The notes under the pieces: generated by a model
Database searches by the model: none
The model's input: the letters and a program-made list of their open reading frames with translations, nothing else
What the model was told of the DNA's origin: nothing
Made by a program: the position numbers and the translations under genes
NCBI RefSeq assembly: GCF_025997995.1
Contig: NZ_AP026683.1
Location: forward strand, 248,501 to 312,500
DNA: 64,000 nt
From: Sediminibacterium sp. TEGAF015
Lineage (GTDB): Bacteria > Bacteroidota > Bacteroidia > Chitinophagales > Chitinophagaceae
Reading direction: 5' to 3'
Shown: piece after piece, positions 42,740 through 53,100 of the stretch
How positions within the stretch are numbered: position 1 is the stretch's first letter
Layout: the number at the start of each line of letters is the position of its first letter

Positions 42740-43903
42740 ATGCGACAAAAATTACTGGTTATCGTTATCGCTCAATTCTTCTGCACCTCGGTCTGGTTTG
42801 CCGGTAATGCTGTATTACAAGATTTGGGGACTGAAAAGGGTTTGTCAGAAAATTTTCTTCTTTATCTCATCAGTGCAGTTCAAATTGGGTTTATTACCGG
42901 GACCTTGATTTTTGCTATGTCAGGAATAACAGATCGTTATTCCCCTTCCCGGATTTTTCTTTTGTCTTCTATTGTGGCAGCCTTCTTTAATTTTTGTCTC
43001 TCTTCTACACATATTAGTGAGCATGGAATCTTATTATCCCGTTTTTTCACAGGTTTTTTTCTTTCTGGTATTTATCCGGTTGGAATGAAAATTGCTGCGG
43101 ATCATTTTGAAAATGGGCTCGGAAAATCATTAGGTTTTTTAGTGGGGGGGCTTGTGCTTGGGACTGCGATTCCCCATCTTATAAAAAGTATGTCTATCCG
43201 GTTACCCTGGGAATTTGTTGTTTATGTCAGTTCTGCATTGTGTGTTGCAGGCGGATTATCCATACGATTCCTGGTGAAGGATGGTCCATACCGTAAGCCT
43301 TCAGGCAAGTTACAATTCACTGATTTTACCAATGTATTCCAAATTCAGTCTTTGCGAAAAGCCATTCTTGGTTATTGGGGGCATATGTGGGAACTCTATA
43401 CTTTCTGGACTTTTGTGCCTTTACTCATACAAGAAAAAATGGCATTGTCTTCCCAGACTATTTCCCTGCTTTCTTTCAGTGTCATTGCAACAGGAGCTTT
43501 GGCCTGTGCTGTCTTTGGTATAGTATCTGGAAAAATTCAGATGGAAGTGCTAGCCAGAATCGCATTGATGATTTCAGGTATTTGTTGTTTAGCATTTCCT
43601 GTATTTTATCTATTTGCATCCAATACCATTTTTATCTGTTACCTGGTGATCTGGGGCTTTTTTGTTGTTGCAGATTCTCCCATGTTTTCTAGTATGGTTG
43701 CAATGGCTGCTCCTGCAACCATAAGAGGAACTACGCTGACTTTTGTTAACAGCATCGGTTTTTTGATTACAGTCATAAGTATTCAATCGATTGGTTTATT
43801 GCTTGTAAAAATTGATTTTATATGGGTCTGGCCATTTCTTGCTATTGGTCCAATCCTGGGTTTCATGCAGTTTGCGAAGCGCATAAAACAGCGTAAATTG
43901 TAG
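42740..43903 (+). CDS. MFS transporter
   Basis: A 387-residue major facilitator with about 12 hydrophobic helices. The N-terminus reads MRQKLLVIVIAQFFCTSVWFAGNAVLQDLG; the loop between helices 2 and 3 has the MFS signature form GITDRYSPSRIFLLSS. The substrate cannot be told; the closest impression is an anion or drug exporter of the CynX/NimT type. The KefG-like gene follows 18 bases later, and the antiporter overlaps that, so the three may be an operon. The divergent gene is the AlkD-like protein, 40 bases away. Confidence 0.88.
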   Translation: MRQKLLVIVIAQFFCTSVWFAGNAVLQDLGTEKGLSENFLLYLISAVQIGFITGTLIFAMSGITDRYSPSRIFLLSSIVAAFFNFCLSSTHISEHGILLSRFFTGFFLSGIYPVGMKIAADHFENGLGKSLGFLVGGLVLGTAIPHLIKSMSIRLPWEFVVYVSSALCVAGGLSIRFLVKDGPYRKPSGKLQFTDFTNVFQIQSLRKAILGYWGHMWELYTFWTFVPLLIQEKMALSSQTISLLSFSVIATGALACAVFGIVSGKIQMEVLARIALMISGICCLAFPVFYLFASNTIFICYLVIWGFFVVADSPMFSSMVAMAAPATIRGTTLTFVNSIGFLITVISIQSIGLLLVKIDFIWVWPFLAIGPILGFMQFAKRIKQRKL

Positions 43904-43921
43904 TATTAGCCTAATTTATAT

Positions 43922-44548
43922 ATGAATAGCAGAAAATTATTGTTATTGTTTTTTCATCCCAGATTTGAAGACAGCAGGGTAAATGTAAAATTGACTGAAG
44001 GGGTTAAACATCTCTCCGGAATTACGTTTCGCGATATGTATGAGTTGTATCCCGATTTTAATATCGATATAGAGAAGGAACAGGCTTTATTATTGGAGCA
44101 TGACATCATAGTATGGCATCATCCTTTTTACTGGTACAATTGTCCGCCTCTTATGAAGCAGTGGTTAGACCTGGTGCTGGAATATGGTTGGGCCTATGGA
44201 ACAGGAGGCAATCAGCTACAAGGTAAATGGGTGATGAATGTTATTAGTTCCGGAGGTGATTTTCACGTTTATCAGGAAAATGGGCGAAACCGGTTTACAC
44301 ACCGAGAATTTTTAAATTCATTTGATCAAACGGCCAACTTGTGCAAAATGGAATACTTGCCACCATTTATTGTTGCAGGAGCCAACAAACTAAGTGCAGA
44401 TGCAATTGAGGAATACATGATTTGGTATCAACAAATTCTTCACTATCTAATGAATGATAAGGTAGATCTGAGTAAACTTAAAATGGTTGATAATTTAAAT
44501 CAATTAAAATCAGCAGAATGGGAGCATCCGTTTTACAAAATGCCATGA
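43922..44548 (+). CDS. KefG/KefF-like flavodoxin-fold ancillary protein
   Basis: A 208-residue NAD(P)H-quinone-oxidoreductase-like flavoprotein, of the type that activates glutathione-gated Kef potassium efflux. Motifs: LLLFFHPRFEDSRVNVKLTEGV, FRDMYELYPDFNIDIEKEQALLLEHDIIVWHHPFYWYNCPPLMKQWLDLVLEYGWAYG, and later GGDFHVYQENGRNRF. FMN is probably the cofactor. The antiporter gene overlaps its 3' end by 31 bases if it starts at 44518, so they form a translationally linked pair, which supports the ancillary role. Confidence 0.92.
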   Translation: MNSRKLLLLFFHPRFEDSRVNVKLTEGVKHLSGITFRDMYELYPDFNIDIEKEQALLLEHDIIVWHHPFYWYNCPPLMKQWLDLVLEYGWAYGTGGNQLQGKWVMNVISSGGDFHVYQENGRNRFTHREFLNSFDQTANLCKMEYLPPFIVAGANKLSADAIEEYMIWYQQILHYLMNDKVDLSKLKMVDNLNQLKSAEWEHPFYKMP

Positions 44549-46380
44549 TTTTTCTGGGAGCAGCATTAGTGTTTGTTCCTATTGCAAAAAAGCTTGGCAT
44601 TGGAAGTGTGCTGGGATATATTATTGGGGGAGTGGTAATTGGTCCATTTGTTCTTGGATTTATAGGAACAGAGGGGGAAGATATTATGCATGCGGCCGAA
44701 TTTGGGGTTGTAATGATGTTGTTCCTGATAGGACTTGAATTAAATCCTCAGTCTTTCTGGCGAATGCGCAGGCGCATCATTGGAATGGGAGGTATGCAAA
44801 TGCTTTTTACAAGTGTATTGTTTTTTCTGTTTTTTTATTTTGGTTCCAAAATGGAATTGAATACGTCTGTTGCGCTGGCACTAACATTTTCTATGTCTTC
44901 AACAGCAATTGTGTTACAAACGTTGAAAGAAAAGAATCTGGACAAATCGCAGGCTGGAAAATCCTCATTTGCGGTTTTGTTGTTTCAGGATATTGCCGTC
45001 ATCCCAATTTTGGCTGCCTTGCCATTACTTGTGTTAGATGAAGTTCCAGTCAAGGTTGCCAGATCAGGTTTTCTTGGCTGGATGGATGAATATCGGACGC
45101 TTACCATATTAGGTGCAGTAACTAGTATCATTTTACTGGGAAGGTTTGTATTTAGTCCCTTGTTGCATTTAATTGCCCGTATACATATGCGAGAACTGTT
45201 CACTGCATCTGCATTATTTCTAGTAATTGCCGTTTCCTGGTTAATGGATCTGGCAGGAGTGAGTGCGGCTCTTGGGGCATTCATGGCAGGGGTATTAATG
45301 GCAAATAGTGAGTTCAGGCATGAATTGGAAAGTAATTTGGAACCTTTTAAAGGACTGTTACTGGGTTTGTTTTTTACAGCAGTAGGTTCTACCATCAATT
45401 TTGGATTGATTGTTCATCAACCAATGGCGATTTTTCAAACTGTTGTCCTTTTCATGGTTTTAAAATCGTTTGTTTTGTTCCTGGTGGGCAAGATTTTCAA
45501 GAAGGTATTGTTGCAGAATATACTGTTTACATTATTATTATCCCAGATAGGTGAATTCGCTTTTATTTTGATGGGATCTATAGGAGTACTTGGTCTTCTC
45601 AATAAAGAATCGCTTGACTTTTACATGGCGGTTATTACTATTAGTATGATTATGTCTCCCATACTTTTATTTGTCAATGAAAAATTTATTGCGAGCAGAC
45701 TGATTGCAAATACAGCAGAGGAAAAAGAATATAAGGTTGATCCCAAGGAACACAATGATATAATTATCGCCGGATTTGGTCATTTCGGGAGCACACTTGG
45801 CAGATTTTTAAGAGCAAATGGGGTAGAAGCCACCATCCTGGACAATAACAGTGATCAGGTTTTGTTATTGCGTAAAATGGGTTTTAAAGTATTCTATGGG
45901 GATGCCACCCGAACGGCTATTTTAGATGCTGCTGGTGCTGCACATGCCAAAATATTGGTCTCTGCTTTGGATATACCTGAAAAAAATATTGAATTATCTG
46001 CTATTGTTTCAAAGCATTACCCTCATCTAAAATTATTCTTCAGGGCAAAAAACAGAATGAACGCTTATGAACTAATTGATAATGGTGTTAACAATATTTA
46101 CAGGGAGTCTATTCATGCTTCTGTATATATGGGAGTTGATATTTTATCGGTATTAGGCTTCAGGAAATATACCTCACTCAGGAAAGCAAATGATTTTATT
46201 CTGCACGACAATACAGCACTTCAGAAGCTTTCCAAACACAGGCATGATTATGATAGTTACGTTAAAAATGTAAGGGAAGAAATAGAGCAACAGGAAAGAT
46301 TGCTTGCTGAGGACAGGAAGTTTGTTGAGCACAAACCGGATAATGCATGGGATAAGTCGAAACTGGTTGCTAATGATTAA
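44518..46380 (+). CDS. Kef-type CPA2 cation/proton antiporter with RCK domain
   Basis: A 620-residue membrane antiporter of the CPA2 family. About 12 helices span residues 1-390, starting IFLGAALVFVPIAKKLGIGSVLGYIIGGVVIGPFVLGFIG; the core has MLFLIGLELNPQSFW and ALALTFSMSSTAIVLQTLKEK, then LFQDIAVIPILA. A cytoplasmic TrkA-N/RCK domain follows (IIIAGFGHFGSTLGRFLRANGVEATILDNNSDQV), with GDATRTAILDAAGAAHAKILV. The start at 44518 matches usual homologue length; an alternative ATG at 44545 forms an ATGA overlap with the upstream stop. It pairs with the KefG-like gene. Probably K+ efflux for electrophile defence. Confidence 0.93.
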   Translation: MGASVLQNAMIFLGAALVFVPIAKKLGIGSVLGYIIGGVVIGPFVLGFIGTEGEDIMHAAEFGVVMMLFLIGLELNPQSFWRMRRRIIGMGGMQMLFTSVLFFLFFYFGSKMELNTSVALALTFSMSSTAIVLQTLKEKNLDKSQAGKSSFAVLLFQDIAVIPILAALPLLVLDEVPVKVARSGFLGWMDEYRTLTILGAVTSIILLGRFVFSPLLHLIARIHMRELFTASALFLVIAVSWLMDLAGVSAALGAFMAGVLMANSEFRHELESNLEPFKGLLLGLFFTAVGSTINFGLIVHQPMAIFQTVVLFMVLKSFVLFLVGKIFKKVLLQNILFTLLLSQIGEFAFILMGSIGVLGLLNKESLDFYMAVITISMIMSPILLFVNEKFIASRLIANTAEEKEYKVDPKEHNDIIIAGFGHFGSTLGRFLRANGVEATILDNNSDQVLLLRKMGFKVFYGDATRTAILDAAGAAHAKILVSALDIPEKNIELSAIVSKHYPHLKLFFRAKNRMNAYELIDNGVNNIYRESIHASVYMGVDILSVLGFRKYTSLRKANDFILHDNTALQKLSKHRHDYDSYVKNVREEIEQQERLLAEDRKFVEHKPDNAWDKSKLVAND

Positions 46381-46398
46381 TAGCAATCTGTCTTTTTT
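46367..46398 (+). terminator. Weak terminator overlapping the antiporter stop codon
   Basis: TTGCTA at 46367-46372 and TAGCAA at 46381-46386 can pair around an 8-base loop, with CTTTTTTC downstream at 46392. It lies within the overlapped ends of two convergent genes. Confidence 0.35.
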
Positions 46399-47437
46399 CT
46401 GCGTTACTCTGTTTGGCAGCTTCTATTATTTTCATCACATTCTTTCCGTCTTTTCCTGAAATCTTAAGTGGTTCATTGAAGCGGATTACCCGGTAAATAT
46501 TTTCATAATATTCACCATAGTTGCCTGCTATAGTTGGTATGCGTTCTGCTTTCTCTTTTCCATCCTGTATGGTAACCAGTTGTCCCGCATATTCTTCCGG
46601 TTCTAATCCCCAATTATCAGTGAAGGGTTGCTCCAATTTTAGTAAAGCATTCTCCTGTATATCTGCTCTTTGCTTCATAAAACTTGCTTTACTGCCATGA
46701 ATTAGAAAAGCATCTACGGCATGCGGTATCAGTAAACTGCTGATTAGTGTTACACGTAAATCATCATAGAGCAAATGAATCAGGAAGTCATCATCTACCA
46801 GTGAATGGGTTCTGAGTGTTCTGATATCTGCTATTACTGCATTTGGCATACCAAAAAGTACCAGGGCCTGATCAATGATATGTGGTCCCAGGTCCATCAG
46901 TAATCCGGCACCAGGTCCTGGCTGTTCTTTATGCAATTTTGCACTTAATATTTCTTTGAATCTTTCAAACCGAATGGTGGCACTATGGATATTCCCGAGT
47001 AGCTGCTGTCTGATTATTTTTTGTACAGTCTGGAAATCGCTGTCCCATCTTCTGTTTTGATAAACAGACAGTATTTTTCCGGTTTTTTCAGCTAAGTCAA
47101 TGAGCAGATCAGCTTCTTTTTCCGTTGTGGTAAAAGCTTTCTCTACAATTACGTGTTTACCTGCCAGTAAAGCTTTTTGTGCATATTCAAAGTGGGTAGC
47201 CGTAGGTGTATTTACAACAACCAGTTCAATCGCTGGGTTATTTAAAATCTCTTCCAACTGAGCAACTACCTGAACAGAAGGGTAGTCGAGGTTGGCGGTC
47301 ATTTTACTGCGTTCCCAAACAGCAGATAATTCAAATCCTGGATGAAAATGAATAAATGGTGCATGAAATACTTTTCCAGACATGCCATAAGAAAGCAGTG
47401 CCGTCTTTATAACAGGTGTTTGATTAGTGTTTTTCAA
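46370..47437 (-). CDS. Gfo/Idh/MocA-family oxidoreductase
   Basis: A 355-residue NAD(P)-dependent oxidoreductase. The Rossmann start VIKTALLSYGMSGKVFHAPFIHFHPGFELSAVWERS is typical, followed by VVVNTPTATHFEYAQKALLAGKHVIVEKAFTTTEKEAD, where EKA replaces the usual EKP. The C-terminal domain has YQNRRWDSDFQTVQKII and GPGAGLLMDLGPHIIDQALVLFG. The start is a TTG at 47437, because no in-frame ATG precedes the Rossmann strand. It overlaps the upstream secreted-protein gene by 14 bases and the convergent antiporter gene by 11. The substrate is probably a sugar or derivative, but unproven. Confidence 0.88.
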   Translation of the reverse strand: MKNTNQTPVIKTALLSYGMSGKVFHAPFIHFHPGFELSAVWERSKMTANLDYPSVQVVAQLEEILNNPAIELVVVNTPTATHFEYAQKALLAGKHVIVEKAFTTTEKEADLLIDLAEKTGKILSVYQNRRWDSDFQTVQKIIRQQLLGNIHSATIRFERFKEILSAKLHKEQPGPGAGLLMDLGPHIIDQALVLFGMPNAVIADIRTLRTHSLVDDDFLIHLLYDDLRVTLISSLLIPHAVDAFLIHGSKASFMKQRADIQENALLKLEQPFTDNWGLEPEEYAGQLVTIQDGKEKAERIPTIAGNYGEYYENIYRVIRFNEPLKISGKDGKNVMKIIEAAKQSNAEKRQIAINH

Positions 47438-48251
47438 ATTGGTACTGAGTGCTGATGATTAAATTTTTGTTTCTGTCCCTTGCTATTTCTGTTTCTCTAA
47501 GTCCGTTTGAGAAATAGGAATAGTCCCAATAGGTGATATTTCTCCCATTATTACCAACCTGTATCATTTTCGTTAACTGACCTTTCTGATCGTACTCAAA
47601 TACAAAGTCTGGCAACAGTTTTTGTGCTTTTGTATTGAATTTAACGATATCACTTAAACGATTTTCCGGAAGGTAGTAATAATAAAATGTTTCTATTTTC
47701 TTGTCTTTTTTGAACCAGCCTTCCTCAAGAACCAAACCGATGGAGTCTGTTAGGAATTCAACGGAAAGGGAATCCATGCCCATTGTCTTTTTAATCATCT
47801 TTTTTGGAAATCCGTTGTTATTATACTCCCAGTGATGTGTTTCAGTAATGCTGCTACCCGAACTACTGTCTTTTACTGTTGAAGCTAAGTAAGACAGTAA
47901 GCCCTTTCCATTGTATTGGTATTCAATGGTAGTTTCAACACCGGGATTATGTACAATTGTCTTTTTTAATCTTCCCATTTCAAAATATTGATAAACCAGC
48001 TCTTTGGTTCTGTTATTTTCTGAAATGCTTTTCACTATTCTTTTACCATCCGTGGGCACTTCTGTTAGCGTCTGTATTTTCACTGCTCCTTCTGCAGCTG
48101 TTCCTGTACCAGATATCTCTTTGATTTTGTTTTTTCTCAAAATCTCAAAATTCTTTTGGGTTTGCTGTAATCCCATTAAATCTGAGTAATAATATTGTCC
48201 GTTAACAAATGAGTAATAGGTGATTAGTAAAAACAGAAAAAAGATCCGCAT
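47424..48251 (-). CDS. Secreted YD-repeat-like protein
   Basis: A 275-residue secreted or periplasmic protein with signal peptide MRIFFLFLLITYYSFVNGQ. The mature part has repeats of the form TTIEYQYNGKGLLSYLAST, HHWEYNNNGFPKKMIKK, FVFEYDQKGQLTKMIQVGNNGRN and TYWDYSYFSNGLRETEIARDRN, similar to YD/Rhs-like beta repeats in Bacteroidota envelope proteins. No enzymatic motif is visible. It is preceded by a minus-strand TAAATTTG element and overlaps the oxidoreductase gene by 14 bases, so the pair is probably co-transcribed although the functions seem unrelated. Confidence 0.8.
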   Translation of the reverse strand: MRIFFLFLLITYYSFVNGQYYYSDLMGLQQTQKNFEILRKNKIKEISGTGTAAEGAVKIQTLTEVPTDGKRIVKSISENNRTKELVYQYFEMGRLKKTIVHNPGVETTIEYQYNGKGLLSYLASTVKDSSSGSSITETHHWEYNNNGFPKKMIKKTMGMDSLSVEFLTDSIGLVLEEGWFKKDKKIETFYYYYLPENRLSDIVKFNTKAQKLLPDFVFEYDQKGQLTKMIQVGNNGRNITYWDYSYFSNGLRETEIARDRNKNLIISTQYQFEKH

Positions 48252-48264
48252 AGTTGCCTTTTTT

Positions 48265-48272
48265 CAAATTTA
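48265..48272 (-). promoter_or_regulatory. -7 element TAAATTTG for the secreted-protein operon
   Basis: An exact TAnnTTTG match on the minus strand, 13 bases before the ATG at 48251. Confidence 0.5.
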
Positions 48273-48317
48273 CTACCTTCAGCCTTACCGTTTAATATGT
48301 ATTTTTAAAGAAAAAAA

Positions 48318-49310
48318 TTGTCAAGTATAGCTGAAAGGAAGGAAAAAAATTGTCTTAACTGCAATGCCACTGTTCTAGGCAGGTATTGTCATGTCTGTGG
48401 GCAGGAGAATATTGAACCCAGGGAGAAATTCAGGCATATGTTAACCCATTTCGTTTTTGATTTGTTTCATTTTGACGGAAAATTTTTCCGAACCATGAAG
48501 TACTTATTGCTCAGGCCCGGTTTTCTGGCTCAGGAGCATTTAAGGGGCAGAAGAATGGACTATTTGCATCCTATCAGACTCTATATTTTTACATCTGCCT
48601 TTTTCTTCTTGTTCTTTTTCATGGTGAGCACATCTACAATTGATGGAAAAATGAATATGGGGGACAAGACAATTGACTCTACAGCGAATGTTAAAACGGA
48701 TTCTGCTCAAAATGAGCTAATAAAATTTGATCGCCAGTTTTCAAATTTAAAGCAATACGATTCTGTTCAAAGGAGTTTACCAGAATCAAAGCGTGATGGA
48801 TTTGTAGTGAGGAAGTTACAAAGACAGAACCTGATTCTGAAAGAGAAATATCCATCTAGTAAAGTATTAATAAGCAAAATTTTAGATGTTTTTGCGCATC
48901 AGTTTCCAAAAATGCTATTCGTTTCCCTTCCTCTGTTTGCTTTGCTATTGTTTATTCTATACGCAAGAAAAAAGCAATATTATTATGCTGATCATGTAGT
49001 GTTTACTTTGCATTTTTATTCAACTGTCTTCATTCTTATTTTTCTGGCTATCTGTTTGAATATGATGCTTGACTGGACAGGGGCTTATGTCATATCTGAT
49101 AATGAGGGTAAAAACTTTTTAAACGGGGCAATGCGTTCAGAATATATATCACTGGTTATCGGATTTTATTGGTACCGCTCTCTGCGAAATTTTTACGGAC
49201 AATCCAGAAGAAAGACAATCCTAAAATTTGTATTGCAATTGTTTATTAATCTGCTTGTTTTTTCTATCCTATTCCTGTTGTTCTTTCTTTTTTCTTTTAT
49301 GATAATCTAA
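48318..49310 (+). CDS. DUF3667 zinc-ribbon membrane protein
   Basis: A 330-residue protein of the DUF3667 type. An N-terminal zinc ribbon (Cys12, Cys15, Cys24 and Cys27, in NCLNC and RYCHVCGQ) is followed by REKFRHMLTHFVFDLFHFDGKFFRTMKYLLLRPGFLAQEHLRGRRMDYLHPIRLYIFTSAFFF, the family core. About four hydrophobic helices follow: one at about 90-108, one near 205, one near 230-250, and one at the C-terminus. The start is a TTG at 48318, since no ATG precedes the zinc ribbon in frame. The function of the family is unknown. mazG follows after four bases. Confidence 0.88.
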   Translation: MSSIAERKEKNCLNCNATVLGRYCHVCGQENIEPREKFRHMLTHFVFDLFHFDGKFFRTMKYLLLRPGFLAQEHLRGRRMDYLHPIRLYIFTSAFFFLFFFMVSTSTIDGKMNMGDKTIDSTANVKTDSAQNELIKFDRQFSNLKQYDSVQRSLPESKRDGFVVRKLQRQNLILKEKYPSSKVLISKILDVFAHQFPKMLFVSLPLFALLLFILYARKKQYYYADHVVFTLHFYSTVFILIFLAICLNMMLDWTGAYVISDNEGKNFLNGAMRSEYISLVIGFYWYRSLRNFYGQSRRKTILKFVLQLFINLLVFSILFLLFFLFSFMII

Positions 49311-49314
49311 TCCA

Positions 49315-50100
49315 ATGAACCAAACTGCTGAAAGTTTCTTAAGACTCGTTAAAATAATGGATGAACTGCGGGAGCAATGTCCCTGGGATAAAAAGCAAAC
49401 AATTCATACGCTTCGTTCCATGACAATAGAGGAATTGTATGAATTGGTAGATGCTATTGATTCTAATGACTGGAAAGGCATTAAAGAGGAACTTGGAGAC
49501 CTTTTTCTGCATTTATTATTTTATACCCGAATAGGAAGAGAAGAATCCAAATTTATGCTGGATGACGTTTTGAATGGTATAGCAGAAAAGCTGATTAGAC
49601 GTCATCCTCATATTTATGGAGATGTAGAAGTAAAAGATGAAGAGGAAGTGAAAAAAAACTGGCAAAAAATTAAAGCAGCAGAAGGTAAGCTGTCCCAATC
49701 CCTTCTGGAAGGGGTTCCCAAATCATTGCCTGCTATTGTAAAAGCACTGCGGGTTCAGGAAAAAGCCAAACAAATTGGGTTTGAATGGGAAAATAAGCAG
49801 GATGTTTGGGCAAAGGTTGAAGAGGAAATGAATGAGTTCACTACTGCTGTTCAGCAGGCGGATAAAAATGAAATGGAAGCTGAGTTTGGCGATATTTTAT
49901 TCAGTTTGGTTAATTATGCACGGTTTTTGCAGATAGATCCGGAAGCAGCACTGGAAAAGACCAACCAGAAATTTATAAGACGGTTCAAGTTCATGGAAAA
50001 AAAGGCAGGCGAGAAAGGACTGACCCTTGATAAAATGAGCCTTTCCGAAATGGATGAACTCTGGAACGCTGCTAAAACAAGCAATGAATTGGACCATTAA
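49315..50100 (+). CDS. mazG: Nucleoside triphosphate pyrophosphohydrolase
   Basis: MazG hydrolyses NTPs to NMP and pyrophosphate, including damaged nucleotides. The 261-residue protein has two MazG repeats: LVKIMDELREQCPWDKKQTIHTLRSMTIEELYELVDAID with ELGDLFLHLLFYTRIG, and a second with VEEEMNEFTTAV and EFGDILFSLVNYARFL. RRHPHIYGDVEVKDEEEVKKNWQKIKAAE lies between them, typical of the family. It starts four bases after the DUF3667 gene, and the next gene, a giant histidine kinase, starts within its last 17 bases, so the three form one operon. Confidence 0.95.
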   Translation: MNQTAESFLRLVKIMDELREQCPWDKKQTIHTLRSMTIEELYELVDAIDSNDWKGIKEELGDLFLHLLFYTRIGREESKFMLDDVLNGIAEKLIRRHPHIYGDVEVKDEEEVKKNWQKIKAAEGKLSQSLLEGVPKSLPAIVKALRVQEKAKQIGFEWENKQDVWAKVEEEMNEFTTAVQQADKNEMEAEFGDILFSLVNYARFLQIDPEAALEKTNQKFIRRFKFMEKKAGEKGLTLDKMSLSEMDELWNAAKTSNELDH

Positions 50101-53100
50101 ACATATTCAGCAGGCAGCATTCAGGAATGGTTATTTAATTATAACTGCAGCCTGGTTGTACACTATATCATTTATTTTTTCCAATTACTTCAGTTACAAT
50201 TCGAGTCCCGATAAAGTCAGTGAAAATATTACTGCCCGCATACACCGGCTTGAATCTCGGTTTGAAGAAATTTCAGGAGATACTGCATTAATTGCGGGAT
50301 TGGTTTTTGATACTGTTAATGCAGAAATCCCTCTGGCTTTACAAAAAGAACAGGCAGGATTTTTTGTATACGAACTTAAATCAGGTCAGCCAACAAAACA
50401 AGTATACTGGAGTACCAACAAAATAACGGTACCGGATAAAGAACTTTCCAGCTTTGCACCAGTTAAATTCGTCAATACTTCCAATGGACAGTTTATTTTT
50501 CTTAAAAGGAAAATTACACTAAGAGGACAGAGCTTCTGGTTAGTTAACATGATTCCAGTAAAGTGGGCTTATTTTATCCAGAATAAATATTTTATTTCTG
50601 ACTTTGCAGAGTTTCCGGGATTGGACGAACAGTATGTAATTGTAGATGTTATTACAGATAATCCTGTTTACAGTAAGAATGGATTGTATCTTTTTAGCCT
50701 TCAGCTGAAAGAGGGGAAACGGTTTATTTCTTATGATAATATAACCATCTGCTTCAGATTATTGGCTGTCTTTCTGCTGTTTACTTTTATACATGGAATA
50801 ACACTTGAGTTGATCCGTAGGGTTAACTTTAGAACAGCGGTAGTTTTTTTACTGATCAATGTTTTCTTTTTAAGATTCGTTGCTTTTGTATTCCCATTCC
50901 CTTTTGATTATTCCAAGTTGCCTTTGTTTGACCCAACTATATATGCGTCCAATTGGATAAATTCTTCTCTGGGAGCATTATTCATTAATGCTGTTTTGTT
51001 TTATTGGGTGCTAAGATTTATTAAGATTCATTATATCAATACAATAGAAGATAAGCCAGCATTAAGCAATATCAGTATCATAGTCCGGCTTTTTATTTTG
51101 ACTACTTCTGCTTTTTTTATTATCAATATCATCCAAAGCCTAGTAAGAGATGCAAAAATCTCATTTGATGTAACCAATTTCTTCAGTTTAACCATTTATA
51201 GCACTATTAGCATAGTGATTCTTTGTTTTTTGGCACTTGGCTATTTTTATCTTTCACAGTTGCTTGCTATTAAACTGATTCTGACAGATGCAGGTAAGTT
51301 ACTTCCCTTATTGGTTATTATTTTGAGCGGATTTGTCAATATGCTCCTGATGAATAATTATAGTCAGGTGGGATTTTATTTTCTATTGATAGTATGGATA
51401 GTCGTTTATTATTTTATACTGTGTATTAGGAAATCTGATATTAGGATCCAGATTATTAAATCGCCCTTTTTTATTTTCTGGGTAATGTTTTTTGCTCTGT
51501 CAATTGCATCTCTGGTTATATATCAGAAAAGGATTGTTGAGTTTGAGCAAAGGAAAAGGATTGCAGAAAAATTAGCCATTCAGTCCGATCCCTCAGGAGA
51601 GAGTCTGCTTAAAATTGCAGCATCTAATTTTAATAATAATTTTTTAAGTGAAAATTTTCAGCGCTTCCATGAAAGTGAATACACGAATAAATTTATTAAG
51701 GACAGCCTGATTAACCAGAACTTTTCGGGCTATCTTAATAAATACGATACACGTATTTATACATTTGATAGTTTATTCCATCCTTTATTTAACGAAGACT
51801 CTCTCAATTATTCTTCTATTAAGACAATTGTATTGAACCAGGCAATTGCAACGGATATTCCTAATTTATTTACTTACGATAATAACGCAAACGGGTTCAA
51901 TTACATTTATCAGGTAGACGTTGAAAAAAACAATACAACTATCGGCCATCTGTTCGTATTAATGAAATCGAAAAGGTACAAGAGTGAGGCTTTGTATCCG
52001 GAATTGTTTAACCAATCGCAGGATGTGATTGCAACAATAAATAGCGACTATGCCTATGCAATTTATAGTAAGGGTAAATTGATTAATCATTTCAATAATT
52101 ATAATTTTCCAACTGCTCTGTCAGTGAATCATAATCCTGCATTTGAATTCACTTACCGAAAAGCCAATAACTATACAGAATTGTGGTATAATGCGGGCAA
52201 TGAAAGGCAGGTGGCAGTAGTAAAACAAAATGCATGGTTTATTGAATCAATAACTCTTTTTGCCTATTTATTCTGTTCTTTCCTGCTAATCATTTTTGTT
52301 TTTCATATCGGTTCTCTGTTGGTAGATGCTAAATTTAATCTGAAACAATTGGGAAGTTTGTTGAGATTAAATATTCGTTCTCAAATTCAGGCGACTATCA
52401 TATTTGTAAGTGTATTTTCTTTTCTGGTAATTGGAATAGCTACTATTTCCTTCTTTATCTATCGATACAATTCAACAAATGAAGAGCGTTTGACCAAATC
52501 GATACAGGTAATGGCTAATGAGATGAATGCAAAAGTTATCAGTATTTTGGCTACAGATGATGAACCTAATAATACAGGGATTAAAAATGAATTGGAAAAT
52601 GTAATTGCTGAAATTTCTGATTTGCACAATGTTGACATTAATTACTATAGTGCTACAGGGGATTTAATTATTTCTACGCAACCCTATATATATAATAAGA
52701 GCTTACTGAGCAGGAAAATGGATCCTGTTGCCTTTTACGAAATGCAAAGAAACAACCGTATTCGGTTTATTCAGTCTGAATCTATCGGTGGATTTGGTTA
52801 TACTAGCATTTACACACCTTTATTATCCGAAAATGGAGAAACTTATGGATATTTAAATATTCCTTATTTAAATTCTCAACTCGATTTGAATCAGGAAATA
52901 TCCGGATTCTTAGCTACCCTTATTAACCTGAACGCCTTTATATTTTTATTGGCAGGAGCCATTGCTTTTTTCATCACCAACCGGATTACTTCTTCGCTTA
53001 GATTAATTGGTGCTACTATGCAGAAAATGAGCCTGGAAGCCAAAAATCAACCGATTGAATGGTATCGAAACGATGAAATTGGTGCACTGGTGAATGAGTA

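Noticed and set aside
44985..45398. A 137-codon minus-strand frame within the antiporter gene.
   Set aside because: It is antisense to conserved transmembrane segments of the antiporter and has no recognisable motif or promoter.
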